64,000 bases of DNA. It comes from Aristolochia californica. Its lineage: Eukaryota; Streptophyta; Magnoliopsida; Piperales; Aristolochiaceae. The position numbers and the translations under genes were made by a program. The DNA is taken from the NCBI GenBank assembly GCA_029961685.1, contig JARWKL010000010.1:310001-374000 (forward strand), given 5' to 3'. Below the pieces are notes generated by a model. It was not told the DNA's origin. It made no database searches and saw only the letters and a list, made by a program, of their open reading frames with translations. Positions within the stretch are counted from its first letter, which is position 1, and every line of letters begins with the position of its first letter. This document shows, piece by piece, positions 21,864 to 34,611 of this stretch.

Positions 21864-24649
21864 ATGACAGACCCAGGAATGAGTTTCCGGAGTAATCACG
21901 GGATTGAAGAGGAGAGGAGCGATGACGAGATGATGCAGAGTCCAGTGGTGAGTGATAGGAGTATTCGTGAAATGGGAAACCAGCAATTGGGAGATGACCC
22001 ATCGAATACTTTCAGCACCATGGACTTGTTAGGACAAGAAGATGTGTTGGACCCTCGCGGTAAAGATTACTATGAGTTAGCTATGAAAGGAGAATGGGAA
22101 AAGATGACGGAGAAGTACGAGAGGGAAGCCGAGAAGGATCTATTCCTTACTCAGCTGCGAGTGACAATCTTAGGTGACACAATCTTTCATTCTCTCGCAC
22201 ATAGTCGGAGGCCGGACCTGATGAAACGCTTGATCTCACATTTTCCTGCCGTTTCGGGCCTGACAAACTGGAGAGGAAATTCTGTCCTCTACGAGGTGGC
22301 CACCAGCGGTGATGTGGAAATGGCAAAGTTGGTACTGGATGAGCACCCGCATATGCTGGAGGACCGGAATTTTTTAGGAGAGACTCCTCTCTTCCGAGCA
22401 GCAGCATATGGAAATACAGAGATGGTCAGCTTCTTGGCTAAAAGACTGAACAAGTATGACCCTACCGGGAGCGGACAGTTGAGAAGGTGGGATGGCACCT
22501 CCATTCTTCATATTGCTCTTCGTGGCCGCTACTTCGGTTGGTTTTCTCTCTCCTCCTCCCTCTGCAACCAGAATATCGTTCTTGCTTGAAGGAAAATCTT
22601 TCAAATTCAAATCATGTTTAACTAACAAAAGTGACTATCCATTAATGACACAGAAACTGCCCTGAAATTGCTTGAGCTTTGCGAAGAGAGGGAGCACTCA
22701 TTGGCCAAGTATTTGGCGTGTATGGCAGATGCACAAGGCAAGCTTGCATTGCATCTTCTAGCCAACACTCCAACTGCTTTCAAGAGTGGATGCCGCATGG
22801 GGATAGCCAGTAGACTCCTTTACTCGTGTAACTCTCTGGCTTTTGATCCTATTGCATGTCAAGTAACTCACCTTTTTAACACAAATCGGCTTTGTTTATT
22901 AGTCATTCCAGACCCTCCTGCGCAAACCAAAGAACAAGGCAGAGAAGGAGATATCGAGACAGGGTTCTGTCCACGGAACTACCAGATGCCGATGGTTATT
23001 CTTTATAAGCTTCAAACAGGTAAAGAAGTTAGGCTCATGGAGACTATTGGTTTTTTTATTGTAAGCAAGCAAGAAAACTGGAGAATATACTGACCTATAT
23101 ACTGCATTCTTATGGCATTGTGCAGTACTTGGGCGTGTATGTAATTACATCTGTCAAGGTGAAAGAAACATTTTATAGATTTATATATATATATATATAT
23201 ATATTTTATAATACATGTTTCCTGCAAATACAAGTTGAAGAATGAATAACTCAATTTTCTTTTAGCATGGCCCGAGCTCGGGAAACTGCGTGAACAGAAG
23301 AAGGAGCATAAGTTAGCACTAGAATTGGTGAAAAAATTGGTGAGCATAGACCATTCATGGTTATGGGATTCTACAATAGGTGGCGAAAATATGGCGGTAG
23401 CAGGCGGAAGACCTGAAAATCATACAGAAATCATAGACGCTTCATCAGACAGTACGTCTTCCGCCTCTGCATCTTCGCCTGCTGATAGATTCTCTGAATC
23501 TTCGCCTGCTAATATATCCTCTGCATCTTCGCCTGCTGATGGAGCATGGCATGTCGAAACCCCATTGCTCAAAGCTGCACAAAATGGGATCACGGAGATT
23601 GTGGAAGAAATCTTGAATGAATTCCCACAGGCTGCAGAGCATGTGAATAGCAAAGCTAAGAACATTCTGCATGTAGTGGCGGAATTTCGTCAGGAGAAAA
23701 TGTTTAAATTTCTCACTAATAGGCCGTCTTTCCCATTACTAAGGCTTCACAGGTGGGTGGATACGAAAAGGAACACCGTTCTCCACAACGCAGCCAATTA
23801 CGTTGAAGAGAAGAAAGGTATCTACCAGGGTGGAACACATAGACCCGGCGAGGCTCTTCACTTGCAGTTCGAGATACAATGGTTCAAGGTGGATCTCCTC
23901 CTCCTCCTCCTCCTCCTGCGTTCTTCGCTTTAATTTACTTCTCCTGCACATTTCAACAAACAGTTATTAAGGTTTTGTCTTACACTGCTACTAACACGCT
24001 CTCCGCTTTGACAAGGCAGCAAATTCAGGAGATTGTGCCTGCCAGTTACCTCCACAGCTTGAACGAGGACGAGGAGACGCCTCTGACTTTGTTTTCAAAG
24101 ACCCACGAAAATCTCGTCACAGAAGGAAAGAAATGGCTCGTCCGCACAGGCAACTCTTGCACATTAGTCGCGGTTCTCATTGCAACAGTGGCTTTCACGT
24201 CCGCTTACACAATCCCAGGCGGACCAGATAACGAAGGCAGGCCCTTGCTAGTCAAGGAGAACGCTTTCATCATTTTCACAGTCGCAGACACGTTGTCCTT
24301 ATCTTTTTCCTTGACATCCGTGGTCGTCTTCCTCTCTATCATGACAGCCACCTTCCGGCAGCAAGATTTCCACCACTCTCTGCCACTGAGGCTGATTATT
24401 GGCCTCAGCGCCCTCTTCCTCTCAGTCACCACCATGATGGTGGCTTTTGCTGCTACAATGGTTCTGATGTTCAGGCGGAGGCTGCACGATGCTGCCATTC
24501 CTATCTACCTTCTCGCGTTTTTGCCAGTCTCCATCTTCGTCCCGCTGCAGTTCCCTTTGTACGTAAGGCTAGGTTGGTACAGTTTGAGGGACTTTTGGAA
24601 AGCGTTCCGTGCAGCGTTTCTGGGGGCACCCACCCCACAGCGATTTTAG
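21864..24649 (+). CDS. Ankyrin-repeat protein with PGG domain (ACD6/ITN1-like), cluster copy 2
   Basis: Five exons: 21864-22536, 22654-22827, 22912-23019, 23266-23888, 24020-24649; 735 aa with the same intron positions and phases as copy 1. An N-terminal extension of about 65 polar residues not found in copy 1 precedes the repeats. Repeats include DTIFHSLAHSRRPDLMK, NSVLYEVATSGDVEMAK, GETPLFRAAAYGNTEMV, TSILHIALRG, KLALHLLANTP, ETPLLKAAQNGITEIV, KNILHVVAEFRQEKM and NTVLHNAAN. A Ser/Ala/Pro linker (about 377-410) comes from a 27-bp tandem DNA repeat. The C-terminal PGG domain has TEGKKWLVRTGNSC, PGG at 592-594 and four hydrophobic helices. The exon 5 acceptor (CAG before CAAATTCAG) is chosen because it aligns with copy 1. 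Likely a plasma- or endomembrane protein with cytosolic ankyrins. Confidence 0.83.
23466..23545 (+). repeat. 27-bp coding minisatellite in ankyrin gene 2
   Basis: Three 27-bp units with shared core ATCTTCGCCTGCT at 23471, 23498 and 23525, encoding SSPADRFSE-type repeats. Unit length is a multiple of three, so copy-number change keeps the frame. Confidence 0.85.
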
Positions 24650-25654
24650 GTGCCCCGACCTAACTACTATCATTTGTCTGGGAATTTGCATGTTTGAATC
24701 TGCACCGGAATTTTCGATAATGGCCTTAGAAAATACATATTTTGGTCATTTTATCACTTTAATAGTAAATTTTCTTTATATAATCTTATTGACCCGTTAA
24801 TGTAGGACCCATGAATAATACTTCGAGCAAGGGGAGAGAGAAATAAAAAAGAAAAAAGAAGAAGAGTTCTCGGTAGAGAGGGAAGAGAAAGAAAATAAGG
24901 GAGATTAGAGAGAGGGTACTTCACACGATATAGGGAGAGAAAAAAAGAAATTTTTTTTATATTTCTGAGTTATAATTACCCCTGTTTATAGTTAAGGAGG
25001 TGATAGAGTCCATGTACAACTAACTTTAAGACTCTTAATTACATTCCAACTAGAACTTCTATTCTATTTCAGTACATGTTCATTATCTCTTAGCTCGAGC
25101 CATACTTTGTATGAGGACTTTTGTTGACACCTCTCGAGTTCTAACAATATACATCACGATTTTGTAATTAAGGAGATTAATGCTTATTAAATATATAAAT
25201 ATATTTTTTATAATTTATAACTAAAAATACCTATTTAAGAATTGCGGGGAATTCGTAAACAGTTCCCTTTTTTTATGCCTTCAGATATATACACGTAGTT
25301 AACCAAAATTTATCAAGATTAATTTAAGATTTTAAAAATTCAAAATTTTGAAAATTTAAATGCATCCAGTATCTACTGAGCCAATAATCTAATTGCCTTT
25401 CGGTTTCGTCTATATTTGGTTCTTCCCTCGTAGAAAATCGGATATCAAAATTTGAAAAGCAGTTGAAAAATTAGGCATTTGGCCAGTGGCGTGTGATCGT
25501 TCACCCACTGTGAAAATTTGAAAACCAAACCGTCCATTTCAAATTCCTCCGCTTCATTCTCGCAGGCACCGCCTGCGACAGCCACCCACGCGGAAGCAAC
25601 GCTCTGTCTACAAAATCCCTCTTCTCCCGCCTCTTTTTCGTGCTGGTCGATTTC
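24650..25654. other. Intergenic region, ankyrin gene 2 to EHD
   Basis: Ankyrin gene 2 3' flank, an AT-rich spacer with a GA-rich stretch (24825-24960), and the EHD promoter and leader. No coding region supported. Confidence 0.5.
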
Positions 25655-28600
25655 ATGGAGATTTCTACGCCGGCAATCAGCTCTTGTTCCCGAGAGCACC
25701 AGAAGATTTATCAGGATTGGTTTCAGTGCGCGGATTCAGGTTTCTGTTTCTTGTCCCTCGGTGATAGATCATATTCACTATCAGATAATAATTGGTATTG
25801 GTTTTCTTTTCGTGTTTTGCTTTCTATGGGTAGACGGAGATGGTCGAATCATCGGTGCGGATGCCATCAAGTTCTTCGGTTTGTCGAATTTGTCTCGTCC
25901 GGAACTTAAACAGGTTACTTATTCCTCACCCCTTCTCCTTGTCTTTGCATTTTTTCCACTTTATGTCAATTTAAGTGTTGCTGATTGAAGTTCGTATTCC
26001 CTTGTATGAGGATTCGGGAAGTTTGAAGTGGTCATTCTTATTCTTTAGTTTTTGGAATCGGATATCTATGTTTCCGATTTTTTTTTTCGTTCCTATTGTT
26101 TCTGTCAGGGTAACAGTTGGCACGGTGGCTCTTACAAGAATTGTTTGCTCTTTCGTTGTTAGTACATTATCCTTACTCGAGAAGCTTATGATTGTTCTCT
26201 GAAAATCCGATGTCTATCTCTCGTTTGTGGCATGTTACTGCTATTGGATGTACTTTTGAAGCTGTAGCCCTGCAAGTCCTTCCACAGGTTGAACATCCTG
26301 TCCTCTGAAAATGCCTATAAATGGTTGTCAGAATTTAATGGGCATAAGTGGATTGGCTAAGTAGCAGCAGTCCATTGTCAGTGACGTTTTGACATAGTCA
26401 TTGATTAAAGTGGAAGGGGAGTGTAGGTAGCGGACAACTGGTAAAACTTGTTTAATCTTCTCTTTCGCCAGCTTGTGGAAGTGCCCTTATAGGAATTCGG
26501 ACCCTTTTTCATTTTCTCCCGAATTAGTTTACATGTTGGGTTAAAGAAAATGTGTAAGAATACATTTTAGAAATATCTATATCAAGATTTTCTTCTTAGA
26601 AAGAAGTTTTCAAGTTTCAGCTGTTTTGTCCAGAGGTGGACGCATTCTGTTGATTACTTAAGAGTAAAGCACTTCTCTGCCAGTGACATTTACTGCCGGG
26701 CTTTCTTGACCGATATTTTTCTCATCTTTATTGAAAAAACTCCCTACTTTTGTAGCCCTTACATAAGAAATTTCTGTAGGTATGGGCAATTGCAGACTCC
26801 AAGAGGCAGGGACATCTTTGTTTCAAAGAGTTCGTTTCTGCAATGCAGGTTTGTCTCCCCAGTTTTTCTTGGAATATTACCTTTGTCATTGCACTTGATT
26901 AGAGGCCCTTCTTAATATCTATTCCAACCATTAACAATGACCAGCTGGTTTCTCTTGCTCAACAAGGCCATGAAATTACTCACGACCTCCTCACAGTGAC
27001 TGCAGGTATGACAGAGAAAAGCATGTGGTTCACTCCTTAAACGTGCTTAACAAATGTATGTTACACTTTTGGTCTTTGATTGTAGATTTGGAAAATTTGA
27101 ATCCTCCAACAATGGAAGGCCTTGATGCATTATTAGTTGTAAGTATTTAGTTTCCTTATATTGCTTTCTCTGGGAAGTTTACGTTATCTAACTGGTTTGT
27201 GGTTTTTAACTTTCCAGAAAAAGCATTCACCTATAAAAAGTCAGACAGATGTAAATGGTAATCGATATTATTTACTTTCTCTCTGCTGTTGAATTTTATG
27301 CAACGTGATTCCAACAGTGCTGAATTTGTAATTTACCCTGCAGGAAATTCTAAGCAACATTTGTCTGCTCCCCAACGGTTTTCCTCTAAATCAATAAAGA
27401 GGGTAAATTTTGTGGCTGTTGTCTTCCCCCTATGGTTGAATCCAAATTCCTTGACTTTCTCTGACTCATCTTCTTCTGCATTTTTCTGCGTTTTAATCAC
27501 TGTTCATTTTGGTTATACTTCCATCTCATTTTTTTGGGAAAAGATTCTACTTTTACCTGGAAATGATTACACTATTTACCTTCTGCCATATTTTGTTAAA
27601 GTTAGGTCTAAGTCCATCCTAAATTGATCAACCTAAGTTAGGAGACCTTTTTCCCAACTAATAATCATGAGGTTAGTTGATAAGCTATTTAAGTTTGGAG
27701 TCTCTAGAGATTGTATTTTTTTAGGGTACTTAGGGTTTGAGGCTTTCTCTCCTTCTTGTTATATCTTTTTAATAAAATTCTCGCCATTTAAAAAAAAAAC
27801 CAAATGATTTTTTATGACTTTAATGTATGTGAATTATTCTTCATTAAACCTAAATAAAAGACAATGGGCCTAAGACATGGACAACATTAATATGATACAA
27901 ACTATATGGAGCACAATCTAGGCCCTATTAATTGGACCCCCTGCTTTAATACCATGTGCAAGTTAGTTCCAGACTCTAAGTCAATCCCAAAATGACTAGC
28001 TGGCCTTTTCCCTACTTATAACCATAGGATTGTTGGTGACTTTAATCTTTGTGGTTTTATTCCTCATTAATAATGTTTTTACTCTAGTATCCAGCACCTG
28101 TTTGAGATTAATCTTCTAAAGTGACAAGTAGTAAATGCTGGTAGCTGTATTGTATTGCTAGTTTATTGTTGAGTTTCTTGACATGTGCAGGTTTCCTTAA
28201 GCTCCGTTACATCAATTATTGATGGTTTAAAGAAGTTATATCTTGAAAAGCTGAAGCCCCTCGAAGTCACTTATCGTTTTAATGATTTTTTTTCACCATT
28301 ATTGGTGAGTATGACAGTACTACGTCATTTAATAAAATTATCTTTCACCTCTTGACAACAATGATATAATGTATACTCGAATACAATGTATTGTTCAGTG
28401 CAGTTGTTGCTGGAATCTATTGCATTATAATGCTATTTCTTGTTATTATTTTAAATGAAAAACATCATTGATTTGTACGATCTGATTGTTGAAAATGATA
28501 TTCTTGTGAAACTCTTTGTTTTCTTTCATATCAAGGATCTATGGACAAGTAACCTTTGAATTTTTATCGGTTCTTTGGTGTCAGACAAGTAGTGATTTTG

Positions 28601-31600
28601 ATGCCACACCCATGGTTATGCTATTGGGTCAATATTCCACTGGGAAGACAACTTTTATTAAACATTTGTTAAACACCGGTTATCCTGGTAAGTTGAACAT
28701 GGTTGTTTTCTTTCTCCTGACGTGAGAAGTATACTTGTGCTGACCAATTCTAATGTTTTGTTCAGGTGCTCATATTGGACCAGAACCTACAACTGACAGA
28801 TTTGTTGTTGTTATGGTATGCCAAATGTCAAAACTACATTGTTACAAACTTTATTGTTTACATTATTCTCTTCATATGAAGCTGTTTGATTATCAGGTGT
28901 CTTATGCAGCTAGTGATAATGTGTTGAACTGTTTGGCATTTTGAACGGACGGTAACTTGGATTTGAGAAGATCAGAAATCATAAGTTTTTACCGTACAGC
29001 ACTTGACAAGATTACAATGTTAACTTTGGGAGAGTGTTTCTTAGTTAATGTTGAGGTCTTTACTGCACATTAAAATCATTACCACCTTGTCTAAAATTTG
29101 AAGAGTCCAGTCTCTTAAGAGTGTAAAGAAAGTTCACTGGATTGGCTTGATGTATAATGTTGGTTCCTAATCCTACTGTTTTTGTCTATCTATTATTTTT
29201 GGTCATTTGCTAAGTCTTTTCAGGGTCATGCTCACATATCCCTGGCTGATGTAATCCATAGGCTATGCCAATCCACTTAGGACAGAACACTGACAATCAT
29301 TAATAATTGTGTCCTGTGTTCATAGTTTCGTTTTTTTCAGTCAGGACCTGACGAAAGGAGTATACCTGGGAATACTATAGCAGTGCAGGCAGGCATGCCT
29401 TTCAGTGGTCTCACATCATTTGGAACTGCTTTTTTGTCAAAATTTCAATGCTCCCAGATGCCACATCCAGTGAGATACTTTGTCATATTCAAAGCCTTGT
29501 TTGCTTCTCAAACTGAAATTTTAGAAGTTTCGTCCATTGTGATTTTCTTATTCTCACTTATCTTTTCTGTCTGAAGCTGCTAGAACACATCACCTTTGTT
29601 GATACACCTGGAGTTCTTTCTGGAGAAAAACAAAGAACCCAACGAAGCTATGATTTTATGGGTGTGACTTCATGGTTTGCTGCCAAGTGTGACCTAATTC
29701 TACTTTTGTTTGATCCCCATAAACTCGATATCAGTGATGAGTTCAAACGGGTTATTGGATCCCTGCGTGGTCATGATGACAAGATAAGGGTTGTTCTGAA
29801 TAAGGCTGACCAAGTAGACACACAGCAAGTAAGAGTGATAGCCTATTTAGATGGGGCTGGCTGGATGCAGGACCACATATTTGAGATGGAAAGATCTTCC
29901 TTTTATCTCAAATGGGTGGAGTTGTTTATCAGTTGGTTTTGCTGTAGACGACAAATGAGCAAAAATGTGTGAAAAAATTGTAGAATGCTTCCATCTTTAC
30001 CATGTATGAAAAAGATAAATAGTGGTTTAATTGGGAAGTTTCATTGTTGCCAGCTGAAACCAACTTAATGTCTGCATCTGGCCATTTCTAATAGCCTTAT
30101 GTCATTTCCATCTTCATAAAATTAAATGGCTTTTTGTTTGTAACTTTTCTTGGTTGCAGCTGATGAGGGTCTATGGGGCACTAATGTGGTCGCTAGGAAA
30201 AGTACTCAACACTCCTGAGGTTATGCGTGTTTATATTGGGTATTTTCTGTGTGCCCTTTAAGCCTCCCACTAGAAGTTTTCCGTTTTTCATTTCTGAATG
30301 TTTTTCCTGTTTTTTATGTGTGATTTACTTTTCTCTTATCTGTATATGTTATTTTAGCTTGTTTATATTATGAATCTTGCTATTATTGTTTGCCAAACTT
30401 TCTTCTGAAGAGAGCATGAATTGAGTGAATACAACTATATTTTTCTTAACAGTTCATTCAATGATAAACCCGTTAACGAGGCTGCCATTGGTCCTCTTGG
30501 AAAAGAGCTGTTTGAAAGGGAACAAGATGACCTTCTTACCGATTTGAAAGATATTCCTAAGAAAGCGTGTGATCGACGTGTAAGTTATACTTAAACAGCA
30601 TCTATTATGCCTTTTCTTTTTGATGCAATGTTTTGCTCTCCTGTCCAGATGCATATTTGCTTGTCTATCTCTATTTTGCAATTATTGGACTTTGATGACA
30701 TCTTTGAACTGCAGATTAATGAATTTGTCAAACGTGCTAGAGCAGCAAAGATTCACGCCTACATAATTAGCCATCTCAAAAAAGAGATGCCAGCAATGAT
30801 GGGTAAAGCAAAGACCCAGCAAAGACTTATTGACAATCTGGAGGATGAATTTGCAAAGGTTTCTGCTCCACTATTTTTAGGAGACTTTTTTTCCTCTATC
30901 AGAGATGAATAGTATTTTCTGTGCAATTCTAGATGTGAAGTAAGTGTATACATTTGTAGTAAGGAGCTCTTTTCAGTAAATATGTTCCTCTCATATCATG
31001 CTGCTTCTTCATTTAAAACAATTTGGTTAATCTTATGGCTTTTTATTGTGGTAGGTAATTTGATATTCGAGTTTGAGTTGGCACCTCAAACTGTTATGGA
31101 CCGGGACTGTACCTATTATTGTCATGTCATTTTGAGGAAAAGAAAAAAAGCTTGATTGAGGACATGAATAACTTCCTATGATTTCTTCTACTTTTATGGT
31201 TCATCTTAATTACTAGCCAATAAAATTATCAAGTGGATCTTTTTTTTTTTTCTGTTCCTGCAAATTTTCATTTAGCGGTTGAACCGAAAATCATCATTTA
31301 GTGTAGTGTTCAGTTTATGGGCTATAATAATCATCATGGCCAATTGAAATCATCCTATTGATTTACAGTCATGATCTTGTCTAACTTTTGTTTGTATCAT
31401 ATGGATTCATTGTTCAGTTTATGGAATCGGTCATATGGTAAAGTCTTAACTGTATGTTTTTTTGAACTGCTGTGTATGTTATTGTTATCAATTGTGCAGC
31501 TATACTTAAAGGCTATGTTTTCACTTTCGTCCTCTCTCTGTCTTTCCAATTCTCAAGTGGAAGCTGTTTATAAATTGACTGGTCTTAGGAAGGGAAATTC

Positions 31601-31852
31601 CACCTTTCTTTTTCAGAAATTTATGCTTTTTTAAATAAAATTAACTGGGAATCTTTGCCAACACAGGTTCAAAGGGAGTTCCATCTTCCAGCTGGGGATT
31701 TCCCGAATGTTGAGCACTTCAGAGAGGTATTGGGTGGCTACAACATTAACAAGTTTGAAAAACTAAAACCCAAAATGATACAGGCTGTTGATGATATGCT
31801 TGGTTACGACATTCCTGAGCTTCTGAAAAGCTTCAAGAACCCATACGAGTGA
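25655..31852 (+). CDS. EHD: EH-domain-containing dynamin-like ATPase (EHD)
   Basis: Membrane-remodelling ATPase of endocytosis. Sixteen exons: 25655-25739, 25834-25913, 26780-26848, 26945-27005, 27086-27138, 27218-27257, 27344-27402, 28191-28304, 28585-28687, 28766-28815, 29341-29469, 29577-29828, 30160-30239, 30453-30579, 30715-30858, 31667-31852. All junction phases agree, giving 543 aa (about 545 in Arabidopsis EHD1). The EH domain is N-terminal, the plant arrangement, with an EF-hand loop D27-x-D29-x-D31-G-x-I and a second helix pair ([10 protein letters not shown]). The ATPase domain has the P-loop GQYSTGKTT (202-210), DTPG (290-293) and NKAD (356-359). The C-terminal helical part ends KSFKNPYE. 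The conserved GFLGF segment reads GHLCF here. No break or missing catalytic motif. EHD1 versus EHD2 orthology cannot be fixed, but its position next to IBR1 favours EHD2. Confidence 0.93.
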
Positions 31853-33340
31853 TAGAGATTTCAGCTGTTGCGGATAAATGATCAATTATAAAGGCTTATT
31901 GAAGTTTCATACGTCTTTTTGGTGGAATGAATATCCATTGCACAGGGCTTCTGATGTGGTCAGTATACCGGGCAACCATTGTTGCCCATTGAGGGGATCG
32001 GAATTCAGCATTCATTGGAAAATCAGTTCTTCCTGGCAAACGGCACATCTTCTGTGTTCTTGGCTGAGCATGGAATTATCCCATGAATTTTATGACATTT
32101 GAAGCAAAACATTTTTTTGTGGTTGCTGTATGAAAAGCAATGACTCGTCTTATGATAGTATAATAGTATGTATATCTTTTCCATGGCTTATCAATAATAG
32201 AAAAAAATTACTTTAGTGCTTGCATAGAATCTGTCTTGCGTCATCATAGCTGCTTTTTTTTTTTTTGGTTTTTAAAGTCTGTGAAGATTTGGTTCTCCCT
32301 GCTTTTCAAGAATGCTTTGTAGCATACTTAACTGGACTCCCTTGATTTCATGTTTATGTTAGTGGGGGTAGCACATGCATTCCACGTCTTTAAGTTAGTT
32401 GTTTAAGAGTGAAAATAATTAAGTGTGGAAGAAATAACCTCACATTGATTTGAGGCTGAAATGATCTTATGTTTGTTATACATGAAGATTGGTTGGTCAT
32501 TTTGAGAGCAACCGGCTTTACTTTAACGTGCTATCAAAGCTAATTCAAGCTTGTTTTTTTTCTGTTGTATAGTTTCAAAATTTTTGTTCTTTGTGGCTTG
32601 TGGATGAATGTTTTCTGTCTGCAGTCAAGTTGTCGATTTGGGCTTGGATGTGAGTAAAAAATCACCTGTTTAGTTGTTTGAGTAGATTTTCCATCTCAGG
32701 CTAGTTGTTTCAAAGTAAGAGTTGTTGTTGTGTATGGAAGAATAACCTTATATTGGTTTGAGTTATGCTTATAAGATTGGAGATTTTGACTAGTCATTGG
32801 TTTGAGTTCTGGTAATAATTTACTAGCTTGCAGTTGTATTATCTATCCCCCCTATGTGTGATCTGTAATTCTCTTTTAGTTGAAATTACCCCTGTATAGG
32901 GATAACAATCATATAACAAGCAGTTAGAGGCATCAACAGTCAATCAGGAGGTTTATTTATGATCTTGTTTCTTTAAAAAATAAACATAGAAATCGACCCA
33001 ATCCCTGACTGCCAACTTCTCTGTTTTCGAGGGAGATTGGTGAAGGTAGTGTCTCTCCCTTCTTGTCACAACGTATGTAAGATCATAGTGAACAAAGTAA
33101 ACGTCTTGGTCTCTTAAAATATCTATTTATACTTATCATGAATGGGTCTGTAACATTTAATCTTGAATTAAAACATTATTAAAATACTAAAAATATGAAA
33201 CTGTATGTGTTTAGAATCTAGTCGAAAAACAACTTGCTAAGAATTCAAAGCTGCTGGATCTGACTCTATTGTTAGTGGATAAATTGGATATGTTACAAGC
33301 ATTTATGCTCCATTTATTCCACATTAACTACTTCAAAATT
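31853..33340. other. EHD 3' flank and intergenic spacer
   Basis: Likely EHD 3' UTR to about 32200, then AT-rich spacer. Only short frames without domains. Confidence 0.5.
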
Positions 33341-33523
33341 GATTTTTTTCCACTCATAACTTGGTATACATCAGAGAATTAGATTCGCTCTCTTCTGACA
33401 GTTGATGAAAGTGTTGCAGTCGGTTAGATTTTTTTTTTTCCACTCATAACTTGGTATACATCAGAGAATTAGATTCGCTCTCTTCTGACAGTTGATGAAA
33501 GTGTTGCAGTCGGTTAGATTTTT
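33341..33523. repeat. Near-perfect 90-bp tandem duplication
   Basis: The sequence starting CACTCATAACTTGG at 33351 recurs at 33441 with no visible difference over the shared part, apart from a longer poly-T before the second copy. Identity suggests a recent duplication or recent homogenisation. It lies just upstream of the SDR pseudogene. Confidence 0.92.
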
Positions 33524-33544
33524 CTGAGTGTTTGTAAATGCGGC

Positions 33545-34587
33545 ACGAGTAAACTTGACATTAATGAACAGCACTGAACTGTGCCTTGCCTGAGTTTCGC
33601 GGAAGAGAAATTCATCGCCTGGAATTAGTTGAAGCGTCCTTTCACCATCCTTCTCGATTCCTCTTTCGGTCCTGAGATGAAGGGGTTCAGGGAAGGTGGC
33701 AATTGTGACTGCCTGAACCCAAGGGATTGGTTTCGACATCCCTCAGCGTCTTGGGTCCGAAGCCGCCTCTGTCGTTGTCTCATCCAGGAAGCAGGTTGAA
33801 CAATCTCACTTTCTATTTTTCCTTTTTATGAATTTATAATGAAGCCGAAGATTTTTATGGTTTGGGAATCTGGGCTTTTGTCTTTGTTGCAGAACAACGT
33901 GGATGAAGCTGTAGAGAAGCTCAGAGCTCAAGGAATCGACGCATTGGGAGTTGTTTGCCATGCCCAGAATGCGCAACAAAGGAAAGAGCTCATTGAATAA
34001 CCGTTCAGGTATATTTTGCCTTTTTTCTCAAGTCCAGATAGCGTGCTTGATGTTGACCGAGAACATAGTGCTTTTTCACTGTTTGGATTTGAGTATTAGG
34101 ACTCTGGTTGAATTTGTCCAGTTTCTTAAATCCTTTTTCTTTTCTTCCTACAAAACACCCGTCTTGTGGTGTTCTTTAATTCTCTGCACAAGTCATGGTT
34201 TATGTGATTTAGAGCTGCAAATAAGGCTGGGTAAACTTTAATAGTTTTGTTTAAGCTGGTTACCGGTGTTGGAGAAAGAGGTCACTTGGCATAAGAGTGT
34301 CACGGAAACTTTAGTAACATTAAGGACCTAATTTATCTTCTGTTCGTTGATTAGAGATTGGTGTAGAACTTTGATTGATTGCGATTGCAAATGTCGATTA
34401 TTTTTTTTATTTTTTATAATGCGTAAGCTTTGTATTTCTAGTCTTTTTGAAAAATCTCCATGCTTTGTTCTAACTTTACACTCGTGGTTTTATTTTTGAT
34501 GTTTCTTTTTAAGGCTTCTTTTAGTTTAATCTGATAAACTTTGTGTTGTTTCATTGCAGAAATATGGACATATTGACTTAGTTGTAT
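33545..34587 (+). pseudogene. Truncated IBR1-like SDR copy
   Basis: Duplicate of 37040-38330: upstream flank, exon 1, intron 1, exon 2, intron 2 and the first ~28 nt of exon 3 can all be aligned. An ATG is kept at 33677, but small deletions shift the frame within the first codons, the TCA codon has become TGA (33714-33716), and the exon 2 copy (33893-34008) has a frame change with stop near its end (ATTGAATAA). Splice sites of introns 1 and 2 look preserved. Similarity stops at about 34587 and the PPR start codon follows 25 bp later. The remaining SDR exons are not found after the PPR gene. Confidence 0.88.
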
Positions 34588-34611
34588 TCATGACTGTTTT
34601 AGTATTGAGAG

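Noticed and set aside
24000..24019. Earlier start of ankyrin gene 2 exon 5 within 23960-24019
   Set aside because: The frame is open, but the CAG at 24017-24019 aligns exactly with the exon 5 acceptor of copy 1 and keeps the phase.
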